From Candidatus Rifleibacteriota bacterium (lineage in GTDB: Bacteria > Muiribacteriota > Ozemobacteria > Ozemobacterales > Ozemobacteraceae), in contig JADFXM010000021.1 of assembly GCA_015233565.1 (NCBI GenBank), positions 1 through 64,000 on the forward strand: a stretch of DNA of 64,000 nt. Reading direction: 5' to 3'. Below, one piece after another: positions 5,129 to 11,746 of this stretch. Numbering within the stretch: the stretch's first letter is position 1; every line of letters begins with the position of its first letter. The position numbers were made by a program, and so were the translations under genes. The notes below the pieces were generated by a model that was not told the origin of the DNA, searched no databases, and saw only the letters and a list, made by a program, of their open reading frames with translations.

Positions 5129-7072
5129 ATGAGTGCAATTTGTGGCATATTCTACCGGGACAGACGTCCCTTTGAGCTAGAATCCCTCCGGGCGATGATG
5201 AATGCCCTGGCACACCATGGAAAGGACGGCTCCGGAGTGTGGAACGGCGAACACCTGGGGTTGGGTCACCAGAAGCTTCAGATTACTCCAGAATCCTTTT
5301 ATGAGCACCTCCCCTTCAGAAGTCCCTGCCACCGGATGGTCGTCACCGCTGATGCCAGAATTGACAATCGTGACGAGCTGTTCAACAAGCTGGGGCTTTC
5401 TCCTGGAAATGAAACCAACACGCCCGACGCTCATCTCATCCTGTATGCCTACGAAAAATGGGGCGAGACCTGTCCTGAGCATCTGGAGGGAAGTTATACT
5501 TTTGCCATCTGGGATGAACGTTCGAGACATCTTTTCTGTGCTGTCGATGCTCTTTGCAGTAAATGTCTCTACACGTATTGCACTCCCCAGTTTTTTATTT
5601 TTTCGACGGAACTCAAAGGGATTCTTGCCCTACCTGAACTTCACTTCCAGCTTGACGACGCAGGATTCGCACAACAGGCCTTTCTTCCCAAAGCCTACCG
5701 GGACCCGCAAGCAACCTCCTTTAAAGGGATTAAACTCATGCGAGCCGCAACGACCTGCATCGTGACCGCATCCACCATGCATACCAACACCTATTGGGAG
5801 CCCGATTTTGAACGCGAAATAAGGTTGAAGAACGAGGGTGAGTATGTGGAACGATTTAGGGAACTGTTCTTCCATTCGGTCCGTTCCTGCATTCGCACCA
5901 ACTTTCCCGTGGGAGCCTTGTTGAGCGGTGGTCTAGATTCATCTTCCATCGTCTGCACCGTGGCACGCCTGCAAAGGGAACGGGGAAAAACTCTTACCGG
6001 CATTTCCTCGGTGTTGCCTGAAGATTACTCTGGCCCGGAAAGCGACGAACGCCACTATATCGACATCGTCAAAAGGCAGGAAAACATTGCTGTTCACTAC
6101 GTACATCCGCCGGTAAAAAGCCTTTGCGGTTACATGAATAAATCGATTGAACAAAGTGAAAATCCCAGATATTATCATACCTACTTCCTTTCTTCGGCTT
6201 TTCAGGAAGTCGCCAGGAAGGATAACATCCGTGTCCTCCTCTGCGGAAGTCGGGGAGAAATCGGCCCTTCCTCTCCTGGAAATGGTTATGTACCGGAGCT
6301 TGCGGTAGAAGGCCATTGGGCTAGGTTGGTTGCTACCTTGCGGGAAATGGCCAAAGTGGAGAATACGTCGTTTTTTAACGCAGCGTGGCAAAACCTCATC
6401 ACGCAGCTGTTACCAGAGAATATTGCACATTTTTATGCGCGCGTCAGGGGGCGTCGGCCGGTATCTTTTGCAGAGGCTTTGATCGCGCAGCCGGATTTTT
6501 TCTATCAAACAATGGCCTCGGCAGGAATTACTCCCCCCGATTTCGTGGAAACTCATTTTAAGACATTTCCAAACCAAAAAAAAACCGCCTTTGCGCTGTT
6601 CAAAAACACCAGTATACCCTTCTTGTCGAGCACCATGCCGGAGGAGCAAGAAGTGTTTTTTCCTTTTGCGAACAAACGCCTTATTGAGTTCTGCCTCGCT
6701 TTGCCAGCTGATATGAAGATTCGCCACGGATGGAAGCGTTACATGATTCGTGCCGGTATGGAAGGTATCCTTCCACCGGAGATTCAGTGGCGAACATCAA
6801 AAAAAGCGTTCTCACCGGATTTCTTCCGGCGGGTCGAGGCTTCCCGGCATGATGCTCTCCTCGCCTTTGAAGAGATCGAATCCGATAATGGTCTTTATAA
6901 CTATCTGAGAACATATATTGACCTCAGCAAGCTCAAAGGATACGCTCAAAGTGCCTCATCCTGCGGAAACTGGGGGGGGTGGAAGGGGTTTGATTCCTTT
7001 TGGCAGATTGTGTTGCGCGGTCTCAACGTGGCGTTTTTTCTGAAATGGGCGAAGGAAAAAATGCAACGGTAG
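5129..7072 (+). CDS. Asparagine-synthetase-like macrolactam cyclase (lasso C-protein type)
   Basis: A 647-residue protein with an N-terminal class II glutamine-amidotransferase-like domain (1-220) and a C-terminal synthetase domain with the PP-loop SGGLDSSS at 266-273. Lasso cyclases of this family adenylate a side-chain carboxylate and form the macrolactam. The N-terminus MSAICGIF aligns with MCGIAGIF of true amidotransferases with Ser in place of the nucleophile Cys2, so ammonia release from glutamine should be lost, as in lasso cyclases. The usual G-x-G-G-D-E loop is replaced by GSRGEIG (373-379), an odd change near the active site. ATG 5129 follows AAAGGAAG. It is cotranscribed with PqqD-4 (31 bp gap). 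A non-lasso amide-forming role cannot be excluded. Confidence 0.87.
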   Translation: MSAICGIFYRDRRPFELESLRAMMNALAHHGKDGSGVWNGEHLGLGHQKLQITPESFYEHLPFRSPCHRMVVTADARIDNRDELFNKLGLSPGNETNTPDAHLILYAYEKWGETCPEHLEGSYTFAIWDERSRHLFCAVDALCSKCLYTYCTPQFFIFSTELKGILALPELHFQLDDAGFAQQAFLPKAYRDPQATSFKGIKLMRAATTCIVTASTMHTNTYWEPDFEREIRLKNEGEYVERFRELFFHSVRSCIRTNFPVGALLSGGLDSSSIVCTVARLQRERGKTLTGISSVLPEDYSGPESDERHYIDIVKRQENIAVHYVHPPVKSLCGYMNKSIEQSENPRYYHTYFLSSAFQEVARKDNIRVLLCGSRGEIGPSSPGNGYVPELAVEGHWARLVATLREMAKVENTSFFNAAWQNLITQLLPENIAHFYARVRGRRPVSFAEALIAQPDFFYQTMASAGITPPDFVETHFKTFPNQKKTAFALFKNTSIPFLSSTMPEEQEVFFPFANKRLIEFCLALPADMKIRHGWKRYMIRAGMEGILPPEIQWRTSKKAFSPDFFRRVEASRHDALLAFEEIESDNGLYNYLRTYIDLSKLKGYAQSASSCGNWGGWKGFDSFWQIVLRGLNVAFFLKWAKEKMQR

Positions 7073-7103
7073 CCCAACAAATAGAAGATAGAAAGGCTCT
7101 GAT

Positions 7104-7406
7104 ATGAAAACATCGCAAACGTTGAGTCTGGAAACGGTCATCACTCACGCACCCGGGGTATTCAGGGCTGAACTTGACGGAACATTGCTTTTAGCCGCCC
7201 AATACGGTGGACAAGGGCATTGCCTGGACCCTGTCGGCCTTGTCATATGGGAGGCCCTTGTCGAACCCTGTTCAATAGCAAGTCTGTGCGACCTGTTGAG
7301 TGAGAGGTATGAAGTGGAGAAAACGGTTTGCGAAAATGACGTCCTGACGTTCATCTCCGAACTCCTTGATAAAAAAATGGTTATGATTGTCCTTTCAAAC
7401 TCTTGA
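7104..7406 (+). CDS. PqqD-like RiPP recognition element protein 4
   Basis: A 100-residue PqqD-family protein directly downstream of the cyclase, and so its likely leader-binding partner. It has L-D-P-V-G-L-V-I-W with W49, R-Y-E-V-E, and D-V-L-T-F-I-S-E-L in the last helix. ATG 7104 has GAAAGG about 10 bases upstream. Its last 26 bases overlap the 3' end of the convergent sulfotransferase gene. Of the four PqqD copies this one and the copies at 707 and 2626 are recognisably alike. Confidence 0.87.
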   Translation: MKTSQTLSLETVITHAPGVFRAELDGTLLLAAQYGGQGHCLDPVGLVIWEALVEPCSIASLCDLLSERYEVEKTVCENDVLTFISELLDKKMVMIVLSNS

Positions 7407-8373
7407 AAGAGGAAAGTTTTTCCATCCTTTTTGCCTCAAGCCCGCGATACAATGGATAAAGTCGCGTTTCAGCAAGCTCCAGTATCTGAGGGGAGGCCAT
7501 TCCTTGTTTCTTCTGGGAGTCGGGAACAAATGGCTTGTCCGGCTTCTTGGCATTCCAGAGGAGAACGTCAGAGCATTTTTCCCTGATTCCAGCGTGAAGA
7601 AATTTCTCGGCGATCTCGAATCCCGCTTCAGGCAGCTCGGTGTAGTTGACGAGCCTTGAAAAGACCTCGGCCTGACCAATGGCCCATTGAAACTGTTGCT
7701 CGAGATACAGGCAGGCCAGATGTTCGATATCAAGCGTTGCCGCTTCTTTTTTCGACCAGGGAAGGAAGGTAACAAATTTTTCAGAATGAACGTTGTCCAG
7801 CCACATCGATGGTTCCGTGACAAGGCTAACCATTATTTCAACCGGATCGCGATACATAAAGACGCTTGGAGTATCGGGGAAGACTGCGCGGATTTCATCG
7901 AAGAAAATATTGCATAAACTGGCGAACTTGAACACCAGGTTTTTCTGGCAGGTTGGAGCACCTAGTCCAAAGGCGCCGATCATATTGCTGAGATGGGTCT
8001 TTTTGATGATTGTGTCGTCAATGGATCTAAAGTTCATAAAAAGTTCGGTTACGGCGCTCGGTTCATTAAATACGCGGTTTTCGGTTCCGGATTTGAGCAT
8101 CCGGCCCATCAGTGTTGAACCGCACCGCGTGGCATGATAGATGAATAATGACGGTTTCAGCGATCCCAAAGTTGAGATGACTTCACCCAGAGAAGAAAGC
8201 GGAATGAAGCTCCGGCCGCCAATGTGCGAGACTTGGTTCTTTTCTTTGAGCGATTGAATAAAAGGAAGCTGGGGTTGGTCATTTTGGGTTTCAGGCAGAA
8301 TCCATTCTATAAGGAAATGGTCCCCCACGGTGAAAAGTCTGAAAGGAATAGCGTCAGTCAAGTTCATCGCCAT
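7381..8373 (-). CDS. Sulfotransferase family protein
   Basis: A 330-residue cytosolic protein. The 5'-phosphosulfate loop motif is HATRCGSTLMGRML (80-93), a variant of the usual P-loop-like PAPS site. The 3'-phosphate site is YRDPVEIMVS (174-183), with Arg175 and Ser183 as the usual contacts. It would transfer sulfate from PAPS to a hydroxyl group. In this locus the evident acceptors are Tyr56 or Ser/Thr residues of the precursor, but acting on a small metabolite is possible. ATG 8373 has AAAGGAG at a good distance on the minus strand. It is transcribed against its neighbours, from a short region shared with the cupin gene, and its 3' end overlaps PqqD-4. Confidence 0.85.
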   Translation of the reverse strand: MAMNLTDAIPFRLFTVGDHFLIEWILPETQNDQPQLPFIQSLKEKNQVSHIGGRSFIPLSSLGEVISTLGSLKPSLFIYHATRCGSTLMGRMLKSGTENRVFNEPSAVTELFMNFRSIDDTIIKKTHLSNMIGAFGLGAPTCQKNLVFKFASLCNIFFDEIRAVFPDTPSVFMYRDPVEIMVSLVTEPSMWLDNVHSEKFVTFLPWSKKEAATLDIEHLACLYLEQQFQWAIGQAEVFSRLVNYTELPEAGFEIAEKFLHAGIREKCSDVLLWNAKKPDKPFVPDSQKKQGMASPQILELAETRLYPLYRGLEAKRMEKLSSFKSLKGQS

Positions 8374-8409
8374 GTTGACTCCTTTGAAAACGCATGCTGT
8401 GAATTTTTC

Positions 8410-8437
8410 TTGAATTTACGTGTCAGTATTATATACT
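8410..8437 (+). promoter_or_regulatory. Promoter of the cupin / radical SAM operon
   Basis: TTGAAT (8410-8415) and TATACT (8432-8437) with a 16-bp spacer, followed by AAGGAG at 8450-8455 and the GTG start at 8464. It lies within the short divergent region between the sulfotransferase and oxygenase genes. Confidence 0.5.
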
Positions 8438-8463
8438 ATCTTTTTATACAAGGAGTTGGATTA

Positions 8464-9774
8464 GTGAATTATTTTCCTGGTGATCTTGCCTCTTTACTGC
8501 ATCCACTTTTCGTCGATGAATTTTTTCGCGGCTACTGGGGGAAGAAACCGCTGTATATCCATCGTGAAAATCGCGACTACTACAAGGGGCTTTATTCCAG
8601 CGCGGACATGGACGATTACCTGCGGTTCTCGGCCCCGATCAAGGAGTGGAATGAAACAGTAAAAATGGGGATCAAGTTCAGAAGAGTTCCAACTGAGGTT
8701 CTCTTCGATCAGAACCAGCCAGGATTTGATTATTGCATGATCAGAAAAAGCCAAAAGGCTGTTTCTCTGATCATAAACTTCATTCAGGACCATAGCAATC
8801 GCGTCTTTTATATGGCCAAAATCATGGAAGAAGAGCTGGAGGGGCGCATAAAAGGTCGCGTGAATGTAAATGCTTACTATTCACCAGGGAACTCTTACAT
8901 CAGTCCCCACCTCGACGCGCATGACGAACTGAATATCCAGTTGGAAGGGACGAAACGCTGGCGAGTGTACGAACCCAGCACTCCCAATCCTTACTTTGGA
9001 ATGCCTTTAGATACTGGTTTTGATCCAAAGTCTAAAAACCATTACCTCCAGGGAAAAAAACCTTTTATGGAGGTTATTCTCCAGCCTGGAGACTTCCTTT
9101 ACATGCCGCGTGGTTTCTGGCATGATCCGGTAAATACGGACAATGAGCCATCTCTTGGTCTTACTATTGGAGTCCATCCTATCTGTCAACTGGATACGGT
9201 TTTATGCTTTGCCAGAGCAGTTTCGGAAAAACGGCAGGATTTAAGGCAATCGATTCCTGTCGGGCTTTCAGTTGGTTCCCTGGCTGAGCAGATGATTCGC
9301 AAGACCATCCAGGATTTTTCCGCTGAACCATTTGAGCGGGTCTCTCTATCAGAGTTGAGCGTGAATCTGCGACGTGGCATTCCCGACGATGGGATCAGCC
9401 TGAAAGATGTCTACCTTCCCTCACCTGCAGCAATTGAAAATCTTGGGCCAGTTTCAGTATTGAGTCGACCACGGGAAAGTGTCTGGACGTTTCACCAGAT
9501 CTATGGCTTACTGAAACTTAATGTAGGGCGAAGAGAACTTGGTCTGAGGAAGGAATTAAAAGGTGCTCTGGAACACATTCGAGATTGTGCTTTCTTCACT
9601 CCCGCAGATCTTCCCGGGGAAATGACCCAACAAGAAAAGACCAGTTTCTGCCGTTTTTTGGTGAATTTTGGGGCGCTCAGCATTGACACGACACAAGGAC
9701 AACCAGCACCGCCCCCCTCTGACAATTCCCTCCTGAGAAGCCTACCAAAAGATGGGCAGATTCCAGGGAAATGA
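8464..9774 (+). CDS. Cupin/JmjC-like iron(II) and 2-oxoglutarate oxygenase
   Basis: The open frame extends upstream to 8224, but GTG 8464 with AAGGAG 8 bases before it is the sensible start, giving 436 residues. The N-terminal half is a JmjC/cupin-4 fold as in ribosomal oxygenases and RiPP hydroxylases: a W-G-K-K-P-L substrate segment, H149-x-D151 in SPHLDAHDELNIQLEG, and a distal metal ligand H220 in YMPRGFWHDP. The C-terminal part is helical, compatible with the winged-helix tail of that family. It likely hydroxylates a residue of the peptide (His, Asp, Pro and others are available). Its stop overlaps the next reading frame (ATGA), so the radical SAM gene is translationally linked. Confidence 0.85.
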   Translation: MNYFPGDLASLLHPLFVDEFFRGYWGKKPLYIHRENRDYYKGLYSSADMDDYLRFSAPIKEWNETVKMGIKFRRVPTEVLFDQNQPGFDYCMIRKSQKAVSLIINFIQDHSNRVFYMAKIMEEELEGRIKGRVNVNAYYSPGNSYISPHLDAHDELNIQLEGTKRWRVYEPSTPNPYFGMPLDTGFDPKSKNHYLQGKKPFMEVILQPGDFLYMPRGFWHDPVNTDNEPSLGLTIGVHPICQLDTVLCFARAVSEKRQDLRQSIPVGLSVGSLAEQMIRKTIQDFSAEPFERVSLSELSVNLRRGIPDDGISLKDVYLPSPAAIENLGPVSVLSRPRESVWTFHQIYGLLKLNVGRRELGLRKELKGALEHIRDCAFFTPADLPGEMTQQEKTSFCRFLVNFGALSIDTTQGQPAPPPSDNSLLRSLPKDGQIPGK

Positions 9775-9785
9775 AGGAAGATGCA

Positions 9786-10556
9786 ATGAATTTGACCCCC
9801 ATGCGTGGCAAAGTACGTATTATTCAACTCGAAATAACCTACCAGTGCAATTTGTTGTGCAAGCATTGCAACCGTCATTGTAATCTTTCTTTTCTGCCCT
9901 ATCTGAAAGACGCGGACATGACGGAAGAACAGATCGATCGCTTCATAGAGCAAATAAAAAAGAACCAGGTTCATCTTGATCAGTTGCGCGTGCTTGGCGG
10001 CGAACCTCTCCTTCACCCTCTGATTGTGAGTTTTCTGTTTAAACTCCATCGGGAACTCATGACTGGTGGCTTTCTGGACACAATGGTTATCGTGACCAAT
10101 GGAATCATCCCCCGGTACGAGCGTCTTGCCGATTTCACGAATGATTCCGTTGTCAAGCCTCTTTTGGAGAGTGGCAGGATTGCTTTCCAAGTGGCTCCTG
10201 AAGGCAAGGAGAAGGGGTTCAGAGGGGTATGTATCGCTCCTGTGGATATGAACATGAAATGGAAGGAATGCTGCGTTCCCAGGGTGTGCGGAAGTTTGTT
10301 AAATTCCTACGGGTATTGGCCAAACGGGAACTGTGCCGCTATTGCCCGACTATTTTACCTGCCCCACTATGCCAGAAGGGAATTCCCGACTGTTTTTGAA
10401 GAGTGTTGGCCCACGTTGGAAAACGATCTCTGTCGTTTCTGCGTTAGGGCGAATGCTGTTTTGCTGAGAAACAAATCGGAGCTTGTAACCAGGTCCTATC
10501 GGGAGGCTGTGGAACGTTGGAAACAGGGATTCCCGGGGGAGTTCAAACGGTTTTGA
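9786..10556 (+). CDS. Radical SAM protein 1 of the RiPP locus
   Basis: A 256-residue protein with the radical SAM cluster motif C21-x3-C25-x2-C28 in TYQCNLLCKHCNRHC and the SAM-binding L-G-G-E-P. A second set of cysteines in the C-terminal part (CCVPRVCG, then C-x-x-C near the end in DLCRFC) could hold an auxiliary cluster. I start it at ATG 9786 because AAGGAAG lies 6 bases upstream. The alternative ATG 9771 overlaps the previous stop and adds five residues. It is smaller than typical SPASM maturases. It belongs to the same operon as the oxygenase and the second radical SAM gene. Its reaction, whether a crosslink, epimerisation or something else, cannot be read from sequence. Confidence 0.85.
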   Translation: MNLTPMRGKVRIIQLEITYQCNLLCKHCNRHCNLSFLPYLKDADMTEEQIDRFIEQIKKNQVHLDQLRVLGGEPLLHPLIVSFLFKLHRELMTGGFLDTMVIVTNGIIPRYERLADFTNDSVVKPLLESGRIAFQVAPEGKEKGFRGVCIAPVDMNMKWKECCVPRVCGSLLNSYGYWPNGNCAAIARLFYLPHYARREFPTVFEECWPTLENDLCRFCVRANAVLLRNKSELVTRSYREAVERWKQGFPGEFKRF

Positions 10557-10626
10557 ATCTGATCTGAAAAAACGTTGCAGTACCTTTTGCGACCGAAAAT
10601 ACACATTCAAAGAGAGAACAAACAGG

Positions 10627-11535
10627 ATGAGATTGATTTCAATACAGGAAGCCTATGCTCGTAAATTTGAAAGACAAAAGCGTGTGGCGACTTTGGAACT
10701 TCACGCCTCAGGCCATTGTGCGCACATAGGTCTGATTTCCCCGGGATGCCGCGCTTGTTTTGAGCCGGATCCATTTCGGCGCAATATCCTTTGTGGTGCC
10801 CGCTGTAATGCCCAATGCAGATATTGTTCCGAAAACATTGTGGAAGAACCTGACAAAGAATGGAGCATTCGGTCGAAAGCCAGGATTTACAAGGATTCTT
10901 ACGTTGACAACTATTCCCCGGGAGCTGTGAGCTTCAGTGGAGGGGGGGAGCCGCTTCTGTATTTGGGTGTAATAGAGGAGTATATGGCAATTTTTCGGGA
11001 TGTTGCACCGAGGATGAAATCCAAGCCCTGGTATTACCTTTATACCAATGGAATTCTGGCGAGCTCCGAGGTTTTACTAAAACTTAAGGAGTTGGGATTT
11101 GACGAAATCCGGTTTCACCTCGGTGCCTCCGATTTTTCCAGGAAGGTTTTGCGAAATATGGAGGAAGCAGTGCGTCATTTCAAGGCCATCACAGTGGAAA
11201 CGCCCGCCTGGCCTTTGCATCGAAAAAAAATATTTGAGACTCTTCCCATTCTGAATGACATAGGAATAAAGCATCTAAATCTCGGCGAAATCGAGATTAA
11301 GAAGCACAATTTGGAAAAAATATCAGCCCTGTTGCCTGAAGCAGAAATGTATCACTGCCACGAAATGCATCTTGATGACGGTGGGCTTACCTATGATGTT
11401 ATGGAAGAAGTTGCTGCCAGAAAATTTTCCTATTCCGTCCTTGATTGCAATTGTTTTGTGAAAAGCATGCAGCGAGGGCCTGCCAAGGGAATTCGCCATG
11501 GAGATATCCAGGGACTGTTTGCTTCCTATCCATAA
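10627..11535 (+). CDS. Radical SAM protein 2 of the RiPP locus
   Basis: A 302-residue protein with the cluster motif C60-x3-C64-x2-C67 in GARCNAQCRYCSEN and a SAM-binding S-G-G-G-E-P. The N-terminus has more cysteines (GHCAHIGL, PGCRACFEPD) that may form a further metal site. Towards the C-terminus the motif M-Y-H-C-H and DCNCFVKS add more. The compact, Cys-rich architecture differs from protein 1, so the two probably do different chemistry. The start is ATG 10627. It is the last gene of the locus and is followed by about 210 bases of non-coding DNA. Confidence 0.83.
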   Translation: MRLISIQEAYARKFERQKRVATLELHASGHCAHIGLISPGCRACFEPDPFRRNILCGARCNAQCRYCSENIVEEPDKEWSIRSKARIYKDSYVDNYSPGAVSFSGGGEPLLYLGVIEEYMAIFRDVAPRMKSKPWYYLYTNGILASSEVLLKLKELGFDEIRFHLGASDFSRKVLRNMEEAVRHFKAITVETPAWPLHRKKIFETLPILNDIGIKHLNLGEIEIKKHNLEKISALLPEAEMYHCHEMHLDDGGLTYDVMEEVAARKFSYSVLDCNCFVKSMQRGPAKGIRHGDIQGLFASYP

Positions 11536-11746
11536 TTTTTTTCGACCCTGAAGGCTGAAAAAAAGAAAGGAATAATACCAATAATCAAAAGAAATCACGC
11601 AGATTTATAGGCTTGATCAAGCCTCTGGCGCTGTAAACCATCTAAATAGTTACATAAAAGTATGAAAAATAGGGCATTTTTCGACAGGCTCGTTAGGGTC
11701 GCTTAGACCCGCTTACCACCTAGTTGAACAGGTTCCTGAGATGGAT
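11536..11746. other. Non-coding gap after the RiPP locus, with a 16-bp palindrome
   Basis: A perfect 16-bp palindrome AGGCTTGATCAAGCCT occupies 11609-11624. At 11672-11700 the minus strand reads CCTAACGAGCCTGTCGAAAA, matching the end of the repeat element at 14400. A weak hairpin between runs of T and A (11536-11563) could serve as a two-way terminator. No gene is seen. Confidence 0.5.

Noticed and set aside
8224..8463. N-terminal extension of the cupin oxygenase frame
   Set aside because: It overlaps the sulfotransferase start and the promoter; GTG 8464 with AAGGAG is a better start.
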